NCBI RefSeq assembly: GCF_036226885.1
Contig: NZ_CP109027.1
Span: forward strand, 8,184,001 to 8,248,000
Direction of reading: 5' to 3'
Length of the DNA: 64,000 nucleotides
From: Streptomyces sp. NBC_00663
GTDB lineage: Bacteria > Actinomycetota > Actinomycetes > Streptomycetales > Streptomycetaceae
Position numbers and translations under genes: made by a program. The notes beneath the pieces are model-generated. The model saw only the letters and a program-made list of their open reading frames with translations. It was not told the origin of the DNA and did no database searches. Positions 15,975-23,367 of this stretch are shown here, piece after piece. How positions within the stretch are numbered: position 1 is the first letter of the stretch; each line of letters begins with the position of its first letter.

Positions 15975-17806
15975 GCCTGCCCGCGCGCGGCGGCCCCCGC
16001 GCCGACATCACCGTCTACCAGTGGTCCGAACGCTCCCTCACCGGCCGCGGCGACGTCGGCCCGGTCGCCACCTCCCTCGACCGCGAGGCGCTGCTGCGCT
16101 GGAACAGCCGGATCGAGCACATGGTGTGGGCCACCCAGGAACATCCAGGCGACACCGCGCCCGGGTTCGTCTACCTCCGGCACGACCACGAGGCCGCCGT
16201 CCTGCGCAAACTCCCGGTCCGCGACCCGCACGGCCGGGCCGGCTCCACCCTCACCTACGTCCTGACCGGCCCGGCCGCCGGCATCGACCTGCACCTCGCG
16301 CTCGCCGCCTGCCGCAGCGACTGGGACGACTGGCTGCCGCCGCCGGTCCGGCAGAGTGCCCTCCTCGACGGCCAGGCGACCCGGGGGAGCGGCGCCGAGC
16401 GCCTGGAGCGGGTCCCGCTGGACCTCGTACGGCAGTTGCTGATCGACGAGCAACATCTCCTCGACGTCCTCGACACGGCGGCCGAGGACGTGCCCGACGA
16501 CCTGCTGGTGCGACTCGTCGAGGCGGTCATGGACGAGCCCGGGGCGCCGCTCACGGTGGTCGGTTCACCGGTCGACGGCGAGGTCGTCGTGCACGCCCTG
16601 GCCGGGCTGCTGGGCCGGGTGGTGCTGGGCAGCTGGGGCTTCGCCACCCGGGAGGAGAACGACGGGGCGAAGGACCTGCCCCAGTTCGTCTTCGTACGCG
16701 GCGACGGCACCGGGGCCCGGCACTCCGCCCGGCGCCGCATCGACGTCAAGGCCGACCCCGGCCCGCCCGGCCCCCTGCACGACCAGGCCGCACGCCTCGT
16801 CGCCTTCCAGCGGCGTCGCGGTGCCGACGCCCTCACCCGGCTGCTGCCGGACCAGCCCATGGCCAGCGCCTCGAAGATCAGGGAGTGGGCGTCCGGCCAC
16901 CAGGTGGCGCCCGGACTCATGACCGATGTGATGAGCCTGCTGGAGGCGGCCCCGAGCGGCGACCTCTCGGACCGCGAGGACGCCTATCTGCGCAGCGCCA
17001 CCGCGATCCCCCGGATACAGCTGGAACTCGACCGCGCCACCGAGGGACAGCTGGCCCGGCTCATGGCCCTCTGGCGTCCCGACACGGTCGAACTCCAGCC
17101 CTACCGGCGGCTGCGGGACGAGATCCACACCTGGGCCCTGCACCGCTGCTTCGACGGCGGCGGCCCGGACCTGCTGCGCGAACTCACCGTGGCGCCGCCG
17201 GGCGGGCAGGTGGTGTTCCGGGTGATGGAGCAGCGGCTGGAGAGCGCCGCGCGCAGACACGCGAGCTTCGACGTACTGCCGCTGCTGCGGATCGCCCTGC
17301 GGATCGGCGTCGCCGACAGCGTGCTGAACGACATGGTGCGCGTGCTCGTGGGGCGCTTCAGCATGGCGTTCCTGCTGGGTGAGGTGGACCGGATCAGCCG
17401 GATCGCCCCGGCCCAGGCCCGTGTCCTGCTGGAGAGCTGCACCGGGCACCGCGGCGGCAAGGAGCGCCTCAACCCCTTCGACGTCCTGCGCCGCACCCAG
17501 TTCCACGCCGAGGCGGTGGACCGGATGGCGCCGCAGAACCCCTGGCAGGCGGTGCATCTGTACCGGCTGCTGCTGCTCTGCACCATGGGGGCGCAACTGG
17601 GGCAGCGCGAGGTGCTGGACGTCCTGGAGGCGGCGGGGCGCTCCCCGTCGCCCGCTCTGCTCCAGGCGCTTCTCGACAGCTGCCGACGCGGGAAGGCGCA
17701 GGACACCGTCCAGGGCGTCGTCGTCCAGCAGTACTTCCAGCAGCATCTGCCCGGCCGGCCGCACGACGGAGACCACGGCCCCGACCGCCGTGGCCCCCGG
17801 TACTGA
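15971..17806 (+). CDS. GTPase-associated protein (GAP1-like)
   Basis: 611 residues from the ATG at 15971, which overlaps the GTPase stop. The N-terminus (ADITVYQWSERSLTGRGDVG) resembles the N-terminal domain of the 'GTPase-associated protein 1' family that is always coupled to conflict-system GTPases (recalled, not searched). The rest is helical and Leu/Arg-rich, including a region of repeated helices (about 330-560). No catalytic signature seen. Its tight coupling suggests it binds or regulates the GTPase next door. Confidence 0.7.
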   Translation: MSLPARGGPRADITVYQWSERSLTGRGDVGPVATSLDREALLRWNSRIEHMVWATQEHPGDTAPGFVYLRHDHEAAVLRKLPVRDPHGRAGSTLTYVLTGPAAGIDLHLALAACRSDWDDWLPPPVRQSALLDGQATRGSGAERLERVPLDLVRQLLIDEQHLLDVLDTAAEDVPDDLLVRLVEAVMDEPGAPLTVVGSPVDGEVVVHALAGLLGRVVLGSWGFATREENDGAKDLPQFVFVRGDGTGARHSARRRIDVKADPGPPGPLHDQAARLVAFQRRRGADALTRLLPDQPMASASKIREWASGHQVAPGLMTDVMSLLEAAPSGDLSDREDAYLRSATAIPRIQLELDRATEGQLARLMALWRPDTVELQPYRRLRDEIHTWALHRCFDGGGPDLLRELTVAPPGGQVVFRVMEQRLESAARRHASFDVLPLLRIALRIGVADSVLNDMVRVLVGRFSMAFLLGEVDRISRIAPAQARVLLESCTGHRGGKERLNPFDVLRRTQFHAEAVDRMAPQNPWQAVHLYRLLLLCTMGAQLGQREVLDVLEAAGRSPSPALLQALLDSCRRGKAQDTVQGVVVQQYFQQHLPGRPHDGDHGPDRRGPRY

Positions 17807-17816
17807 GGGAGAGGTC

Positions 17817-19181
17817 TTGTCCAGCAGGAAACCCGACACACACCAGCCCGCGCCCCCGGCGCCCGAACCCTCCGAGGCACTCCGGGCCGCCGCCGACCGG
17901 CTGACCGAGCTGGCCGAGGAGTGCCCCGAGGAGAGCACCGGGCGCTCCGTCCTGACCTGGATCGCCGATGACGCCCGGGCCGGCGGCCGGGCTCTGTCGG
18001 GCGTCAACCTGCTGCACGCCTATCCGCCCGAGGTGCTGGTGCCGGACGAGGAGCCGCGCAACAGCGGGCTGATCGCCGTGGTGTCGACCGCGCGGGACGT
18101 GTCCGTGTTCCTGCCGATCGTGCTGACATGGCTCTCCCTGTGGTTCGCCTTCCAGGACTTCCAGGACTCGGCGAAGGGCACCAACTTCCTGAAACTGTGG
18201 GCCTCCGGCTTCGGCGGCACCGCGGTCCTGCTCGTGGTGCTGCTCATCGGCGGAGTGGTCCTCGCGACGACGTGGCTGCAACGCCTGGAATGGTCCGCCG
18301 AGCACGACGCGTCCCGCACCCGGCTGCGCACCCGGGTCGGCGGCCAGCTGACCCTCCTCACCATGGAGCTCTCCAAGCACGCGGTCCTGGAGGCCCAGGT
18401 CGTGCCGGCAGGCCAACTCGTCGGCATCGCACGGGACATCACCCGCAGCACGGCCGAACTCTCCCGCACCCTCTCCGACAGTGCCGACCGCATGGAGCGG
18501 ATCTTCGCGCCAGGACCCGAGGGGCGCTTCGTCACCGCCCTCGACCAATGGACCCGCTCCGCAGGCGAGTTGGGCGAGATGGGCCGCTCCCTGACCGTGC
18601 CGCACCAACTCCTGCGCGACTTCGCCAAGATGCGCGACGACCTGCGCGGCGACGAACAGGCCACCCGCGAGTCCCTCACCCGCCTCCTCGCCGAACTGCG
18701 CCGCGCGGCCGGCAGCTCCCAGGAGGCCAACCGGGTGCACGCCACCGTCGCCGACGAGGTCACCGAGACCACCCGCAGGGTCGGCGAGGCCATGGGCGTG
18801 CTCAACGACAACAGCGAGCGGATGTACGCCTACATGGACGCCCTGGAGCGGGTGCTCGCCCTGTTGCAGAACGGAGGCGGGAGCGGGACCGGCGGTTACG
18901 GTTCCGCCCCTGGCCCGATGTCGAACTCCGGCGGCCCGTCCACGGGCCCCTACGGCGGTCCCTCCAACGGCCCCTACGGCGGCCCCTTCAACGGCAACGG
19001 GCATCCCGGCGGCGGCTCCCACGGGCCCGCCGCGGCGCCGCCTCCGCCGCCCGCGCCGCCCCGCCCCGACACCGGTGGCTCCGACACCACGGCCCCCGAC
19101 ACCACGGGCCCCGACACCGGAGCAGCGACGCCGCCGCCCCGCCGGCCCGGTGACGACTGGTACAGCGGGGAAGAGCGGTGA
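17817..19181 (+). CDS. Two-helix membrane protein with long helical tail
   Basis: 454 residues. I use a TTG start at 17817, because GAGGGAG lies 6 bases before it and no ATG/GTG fits between the upstream stop (17806) and the conserved-looking part. Transmembrane helices at about 93-111 (DVSVFLPIVLTWLSLWFAF region) and 131-152 (GFGGTAVLLVVLLIGGVVLA). A long helical, heptad-like cytoplasmic segment follows (about 175-360), then a Gly/Pro/Asn-rich disordered tail with PYGGP repeats. The arrangement recalls membrane-anchored, long-tailed partners of MotB-like proteins, as in Zorya ZorA, although only two helices are seen. Probably pairs with the next gene. Confidence 0.7.
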   Translation: MSSRKPDTHQPAPPAPEPSEALRAAADRLTELAEECPEESTGRSVLTWIADDARAGGRALSGVNLLHAYPPEVLVPDEEPRNSGLIAVVSTARDVSVFLPIVLTWLSLWFAFQDFQDSAKGTNFLKLWASGFGGTAVLLVVLLIGGVVLATTWLQRLEWSAEHDASRTRLRTRVGGQLTLLTMELSKHAVLEAQVVPAGQLVGIARDITRSTAELSRTLSDSADRMERIFAPGPEGRFVTALDQWTRSAGELGEMGRSLTVPHQLLRDFAKMRDDLRGDEQATRESLTRLLAELRRAAGSSQEANRVHATVADEVTETTRRVGEAMGVLNDNSERMYAYMDALERVLALLQNGGGSGTGGYGSAPGPMSNSGGPSTGPYGGPSNGPYGGPFNGNGHPGGGSHGPAAAPPPPPAPPRPDTGGSDTTAPDTTGPDTGAATPPPRRPGDDWYSGEER

Positions 19182-19762
19182 GGCGACGCCCCCCGGGCGC
19201 CGGTATCGCCCCGCGCCATCTCGCGGGCTGGCTCTTCGCGGACCTGTTCCTGGTGCTGTTCCTGGTCGTGCTCGGCATGGTCGCCTCGGACGGCACCGGT
19301 GCGGCAGGGGCGAAGAAGTCCCCGAAGCCCTCGTCCTCGTCCTCGCCGTCGTCCGCCGCCTCGCCGTCCCCGTCGCGCACGGCGAAGGGGCCGACCGGCC
19401 TCGACCCGAAACGGCACACCATCGCGGTGTCCCTGTCCTCGGGCGCGACGGGACGCGCCGCCGGTAAGGGAAACCTCAACGCCGCCGACCGCAAGAAGAT
19501 CGTCGCGGCCCTCGACAAGGAGATGCGCGCGAGCGGTGACGGGCGCCGTATCGGCATGGTCATCACCTTCGGCGTCGCCCCGCAGTCGATGCTCGGCGCG
19601 GCGACCGACCTCGCGGAGGACGTCAACGCCACCCTCAAGTCCCGCCGCCCCCAGGCCTTCTGCGGCGGGAACGTGGGCACGCGCCCGTTCTGGTCCGGGG
19701 GATCGGCGGACCGGGTGGAGATAGAGCTGTACTACATCAACGCGTGCGAGGGACAGGGTTGA
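19178..19762 (+). CDS. Single-pass MotB/OmpA-like membrane protein
   Basis: 194 residues, GTG start overlapping the upstream stop (GTGA). Residues 16-34 (AGWLFADLFLVLFLVVLGM) form one transmembrane helix with an Asp at position 22. This matches the W-x-x-A-D pattern of MotB/ExbD/ZorB helices, where the Asp carries protons. A Ser/Pro/Lys linker follows, then a compact domain (about 80-190) with NAADRKKIVAAL and RIGMVITFG resembling an OmpA-like peptidoglycan-binding fold, and one pair of cysteines. Suggests the conflict system ends in a membrane or cell-wall-anchored, possibly ion-driven effector. OmpA similarity is weak by eye. Confidence 0.65.
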   Translation: MRRRPPGAGIAPRHLAGWLFADLFLVLFLVVLGMVASDGTGAAGAKKSPKPSSSSSPSSAASPSPSRTAKGPTGLDPKRHTIAVSLSSGATGRAAGKGNLNAADRKKIVAALDKEMRASGDGRRIGMVITFGVAPQSMLGAATDLAEDVNATLKSRRPQAFCGGNVGTRPFWSGGSADRVEIELYYINACEGQG

Positions 19763-19838
19763 GGCGCGGGCCGAACTGTGGGCGTTCCACAAGGAGTTCG
19801 CCGTACGGCGGCGGCCCATCGGCCGTGCACCACGTGCG

Positions 19839-20249
19839 TCAGGCCCGCAGACGGGGGATCTCGATCGCCGGGCAGCGGTCCATCACGATGTCGAGGCCCG
19901 CCGCACGCGCACGGTCGTACGCCGCCTCGTCGATCACGTCGAGCTGGAACCAGACCGCCTTGGCGCCCTTGGCGATCGCCTCGTCGACGACCGGGCCCGC
20001 GAGGTCGCTGTTGACGAAGACGTCGACCACGTCCACGTCGAAGGGGATGTCGGCGAGTGAGGCGTAGCCCTGTTCGCCGTGCACGGTCTCCGCCTTCGGA
20101 TGCACGGGCACGATCCGCTTCCCGTAGCGCTGGAGCACCTCGGCCACGCCGTACGCCGCGCGCCGCCGGTTCGAGGACAGGCCGACCACGGCCCAGGTGT
20201 CGCCGCTCTCGGTGAGTATCTTGCGGACCGTCGCTTCGTCTCCGTACAC
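19839..20249 (-). CDS. CoA-binding (YccU-type) Rossmann protein
   Basis: 136 residues from the GTG at 20249, preceded by AGGAGA at good spacing. Contains WAVVGLSSNRRRAAYGV, a CoA/nucleotide-binding Rossmann start, followed by IVPVHPKAETVHGEQGYASL and KAVWFQLDVID, all hallmarks of the YccU/CoA_binding_2 family. The family binds CoA thioesters; the physiological role is unclear. Convergent with the MotB-like gene across a 76-base gap (19763-19838) in which I see no strong terminator. Confidence 0.85.
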   Translation of the reverse strand: MYGDEATVRKILTESGDTWAVVGLSSNRRRAAYGVAEVLQRYGKRIVPVHPKAETVHGEQGYASLADIPFDVDVVDVFVNSDLAGPVVDEAIAKGAKAVWFQLDVIDEAAYDRARAAGLDIVMDRCPAIEIPRLRA

Positions 20250-20431
20250 CGTGGGTCTCCTGGAGGGTCTCCGTTGCTGGGGCGCTCCGCACAACAGCGC
20301 ACCGCTCCCGCTGATTCCCCCGGTACGACGTCCCGCGCGCACCCCTGCCCCACCGGCCCACGCACCTCGCCGCGCCCCGCCACCCTGACCGGAATCTGCG
20401 CCACCTGCCTGCGGACGGCCTCCGTCCCGCC

Positions 20432-20437
20432 TACGCT
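20432..20437 (+). promoter_or_regulatory. Candidate -10 (TACGCT) for a leaderless transcript
   Basis: TACGCT ends 6 bases before the GTG at 20444. Its -35 (CTGCGG, 17 bases upstream) is weak. This spacing is typical of leaderless mRNAs in Streptomyces. No RBS precedes the start. The rest of the 194-base divergent gap 20250-20443 shows nothing else notable. Confidence 0.4.
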
Positions 20438-20443
20438 CACCAC

Positions 20444-21211
20444 GTGCTGCGCATCATCGACGCCCGAACCGGCGACCCCATCGAGGCCGCCCCCGCCCGC
20501 CGTGGCCTGACCCGTGTCGAGGTGCATGTGCCAGGCCTCGACGGCACCGCCCTGCGGGTGCTGCTCGTCGCCGACACCCTCGTACGCGCCCTCGAACTCG
20601 GCGGCACGCCGGTGTGGGCGCTGCTCGACAGCGCGGAGCAGCGGCCCGAGGTACGGGCGGCCGCCGCGGCGCTCGGCGTCCGGCCCTTCGAGGACGGCCG
20701 GGAGGTGGGCAGGGGGCTCGGCGGGGCACAGGCCGTCCATGTGGTGGCGGAGGACAGCACCGCACCCGACCCGGAAGGGATCCGGGTCGCCGTCGCCGCC
20801 GTAGCCGCCGTCGACGGGCCGGCGGAGGGAGCGGGGGGTGCGGTCGGGGCCGTCGGGCTGTCGGCGGAGGGCGCCGAGCCCGACGTACTGCGGTTCGCCC
20901 TGCTGTCGAGGCGCCGGGACCGGACCGCACGGCTCGACGCGACCGCCCTCCAGGACGCCCACGACACCCTCGTACGGTGGCGCCGCGCCGTCGCCGCATG
21001 GGCGCGCGAGCCGTCCCGGCCGGTCCCCGACGAGGTGCGCGGAGAACTGCGCGCGGCATGGGAGGACGACCTCGACGTACCCGGCGTCCTACGGGTTCTG
21101 AGGGAGGTCGAGAGCTCCGACCTCCCGGCGGGTGCCCGCTTCGAGACGTACGCCTACGCGGACCGGCTCCTCGGCCTCGAACTCACCCGCGACCTGGGAG
21201 CGCCCGCATGA
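20444..21211 (+). CDS. Degenerate cysteinyl-tRNA-synthetase-like protein
   Basis: 255 residues. The overall pattern follows class I CysS-type proteins: MLRIIDARTG start, RVEVHVPGLDG strand, ALRVLLVADTLVRALELGG helix, and DAHDTLVRWRRAVAAW plus LPAGARFETYAYADRLLGL at the end. The HIGH and KMSKS active-site motifs and zinc cysteines are absent, and the protein is half the enzyme's size. It therefore cannot be a full synthetase; a regulatory or ligand-binding paralogue is more likely. Overlaps the phosphatase gene by ATGA, so the two are co-expressed. Similarity judged by eye. Confidence 0.55.
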   Translation: MLRIIDARTGDPIEAAPARRGLTRVEVHVPGLDGTALRVLLVADTLVRALELGGTPVWALLDSAEQRPEVRAAAAALGVRPFEDGREVGRGLGGAQAVHVVAEDSTAPDPEGIRVAVAAVAAVDGPAEGAGGAVGAVGLSAEGAEPDVLRFALLSRRRDRTARLDATALQDAHDTLVRWRRAVAAWAREPSRPVPDEVRGELRAAWEDDLDVPGVLRVLREVESSDLPAGARFETYAYADRLLGLELTRDLGAPA

Positions 21212-21753
21212 TCGCGCGCGCCGGGGCGGGTCCGCTGCGCCGTCTGGTCGTGCTGCGGCACGCGAAGTCGGCCTGGCCCGAGGGCGTGCCGGACCATCGG
21301 CGTCCGCTCGCCCCGCGGGGCCGCCGGGACGCCCCGGCCGCGGGCCGCGCGCTCGCCGAGGCCGACGTCCTGCCCGATCTCGCCCTGTGCTCCACCGCCG
21401 TACGCGCCCGTCAGACCTGGGAGCTGGCCGCCGCCCAGTGGGGCACCCCGCCCCCGGTCCGCCATGACGCCCGGCTCTACGGGGCCGACGTGCCCGAACT
21501 CCTGGAGGTCGTGCACGAGGTGTCCGCCGAGGTCGAGACGCTGGTGCTGATCGGCCACAACCCCGGCCTTGAGGACCTCGTCCTCCGACTCGCGGGCGAC
21601 GGCCTCGACGACACCCTCGACAGGGTCCGGGTGAAGTTCCCGACAGCGGCGATCGCGGTCCTGGCCTGGCGCGGGGCGGCTTGGGAGGACCTGGCCCCGG
21701 GGACGGCGCTGCTGACGGCGGTGACGGTGCCACGGGGGAAGAAGGCGCACTGA
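21208..21753 (+). CDS. SixA-type phosphohistidine phosphatase (histidine phosphatase family)
   Basis: 181 residues from the ATG at 21208. Contains the RHG-type signature LVVLRHAKSAWP near the N-terminus (catalytic His) and LVLIGHNPGLEDLVLRL for the second histidine. Length and motifs match SixA, which dephosphorylates phosphohistidine proteins. Translationally coupled to the CysS-like gene. Confidence 0.88.
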   Translation: MIARAGAGPLRRLVVLRHAKSAWPEGVPDHRRPLAPRGRRDAPAAGRALAEADVLPDLALCSTAVRARQTWELAAAQWGTPPPVRHDARLYGADVPELLEVVHEVSAEVETLVLIGHNPGLEDLVLRLAGDGLDDTLDRVRVKFPTAAIAVLAWRGAAWEDLAPGTALLTAVTVPRGKKAH

Positions 21754-21821
21754 GCGGGCGGTACGTGTTCCCGGCCCCGGTGAGACACATCACCCGTGCG
21801 GGCGACCCGAGCCGATGCGCA

Positions 21822-21827
21822 TAGGCT
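21822..21827 (+). promoter_or_regulatory. Candidate -10 (TAGGCT) for a leaderless transcript
   Basis: TAGGCT ends 6 bases before the ATG at 21834, the spacing expected for a leaderless mRNA; no RBS is present. The gap 21754-21833 otherwise shows nothing clear. Confidence 0.45.
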
Positions 21828-21833
21828 GGCCCG

Positions 21834-22460
21834 ATGCAGGACGAGTACCGCACAGTCGCCCACGCGGGCGTGCACGAGACCGAGGTCAACCGCTCCCGCT
21901 TCCTGTGCGCCCTCGCCCCCGCGGCCACCGAGCAGGAGGCCCAGGCATTCGTCGCGGCCGTCCGCAAGGAGCACGCCGACGCCACCCACAACTGCTTCGC
22001 CTACGTCATCGGCGCCGACGGTGCGATCCAGAAGGCGAGCGACGACGGCGAACCGGGCGGCACCGCCGGCGTCCCCATGCTCCAGATGCTGCTGCGCCGT
22101 GACATGCGCTACGTCGTCGCCGTCGTCACCCGGTACTACGGCGGCGTCAAACTCGGCGCCGGCGGTCTCATCCGCGCCTACGGAGGCGCGGTCGGCGAGG
22201 CCCTCGACGCCCTCGGCACGATCACCCGCCGCCGCTTCCGCCTGGCCACCGTCACGGTCGACCACCACCGCGCGGGCAAGGTCCAGAACGACCTCCGCGC
22301 CACCGGCCGCGAGGTCCGCGACGTCCGCTACGCCGAGGCGGTCACCATCGAGATCGGCCTCCCGGACGCGGACGTCCCCGCCTTCGAGGCGTGGCTCGCG
22401 GACGCGACCGCCGGGACGGCTGGGTTCGAACTGGGCGGAGAGGCCTACGGAGATGCCTGA
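21834..22460 (+). CDS. YigZ/IMPACT family protein
   Basis: 208 residues. Shows the family pattern: SRFLCALAPAATEQEAQAFV, HADATHNCFAYVIG, SDDGEPGGTAGVPML and VVAVVTRYYGGVKLGAGGLIR, followed by the C-terminal DUF1949-type domain. The family is linked to translation control (IMPACT in eukaryotes, YigZ in bacteria); the biochemical activity is not settled. Length is typical. Confidence 0.92.
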   Translation: MQDEYRTVAHAGVHETEVNRSRFLCALAPAATEQEAQAFVAAVRKEHADATHNCFAYVIGADGAIQKASDDGEPGGTAGVPMLQMLLRRDMRYVVAVVTRYYGGVKLGAGGLIRAYGGAVGEALDALGTITRRRFRLATVTVDHHRAGKVQNDLRATGREVRDVRYAEAVTIEIGLPDADVPAFEAWLADATAGTAGFELGGEAYGDA

Positions 22461-22569
22461 AATGCAGGTAACCACCCGCGTGCGTAGACCGGGTTCCAGG
22501 TGGTGTTGATCGTCCAGTGCTGGTTCTGGGGCACCGCCACCGGGCGCCATCTCAGCCGATGCCGTGCGG

Positions 22570-23367
22570 TCACCGCGTGCCGTCGGCGGCTGCCCGTTCC
22601 TGGATGAGCCGCACGGTCCGTTCGGGGTGTTCCTCGTGCAAGTAGTGCCCGACGCCGGGCCAGTGGTCCACACGCGAGCCGGGCACGTGCAGGGTGCTTC
22701 TCTCCCAGTCGGCGGCTTCGGCCGAGGTCCATACCGTCAGGGCGGGCTGGGTGCGTCGGCGCAGGTACGCCTCGCTGTGCGGGCGGATGCCCACGGCGTC
22801 GCGGTCGGTGTACATGCCGGCGTATGCCTGGGCGATGACGTGGTTCGGGGTGCCGAGCATGGTGCGGATGTGCGCGGTGCGCAGCCCGGCTGGGGCCTGC
22901 GGGGAGAACGCGCCTGCCACGAAGTCGGCCGCCGCCCGTGTCCCCTGCTCCCGGTACTCCGCCAAGCGTCCCGGGATGCCGTCCACTTCGGTGCCGTGCG
23001 CTCCGTGGGCCGGGTCGAGGGCGACGACCGACCGGACCAGCTCCGGACGCCGGACGGCGAGCAGGTTGACCACCTGGCCGCCCATGGAGTGGCCGACGGC
23101 CACCACCGGGCCGCAGCCCAGGACCTCTACCAGGGCGGCCAGGTCGTACGCCATCTCCAGCGGCGTGTTGCCCTGGTCCGGCACCTCGGAGCGCCCATGG
23201 CCGCGCAGGTCGGGGACGATCACCCGGAAGCGGTCGGCCAGGGCGTCGGCGTGCGCCGACCACTCTCTCCCGTCGCCGCCCCAGCCGTGCACCAGCAGCA
23301 GGGCAGGGGCGTCGGCGTCGGACCCCAGGCTCGTGCAGAACAGGCGGATGTGGCCAACGTCGATCAC
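22570..23367 (-). CDS. Alpha/beta hydrolase
   Basis: 265 residues from the GTG at 23367, overlapping the GH43 stop (GTGA). Oxyanion-loop LLVHGWGGDG, DLRGHGRSE, nucleophile GHSMGG, and catalytic His in PGVGHYLHEEHPE give a complete fold. No signal peptide, so it acts in the cytoplasm. Last gene of the polysaccharide operon; it may remove an ester or open a lactone from imported sugars. Substrate not predictable. The 109 bases after it (22461-22569) hold a short open frame but nothing recognisable. Confidence 0.85.
   Translation of the reverse strand: MIDVGHIRLFCTSLGSDADAPALLLVHGWGGDGREWSAHADALADRFRVIVPDLRGHGRSEVPDQGNTPLEMAYDLAALVEVLGCGPVVAVGHSMGGQVVNLLAVRRPELVRSVVALDPAHGAHGTEVDGIPGRLAEYREQGTRAAADFVAGAFSPQAPAGLRTAHIRTMLGTPNHVIAQAYAGMYTDRDAVGIRPHSEAYLRRRTQPALTVWTSAEAADWERSTLHVPGSRVDHWPGVGHYLHEEHPERTVRLIQERAAADGTR

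Noticed and set aside
22461..22569. Short minus-strand frame with NQHWTINTTWNPVYARG, looking like a fragment of a secreted protein
   Set aside because: Too short, no start or RBS, and no recognisable family; may be chance.
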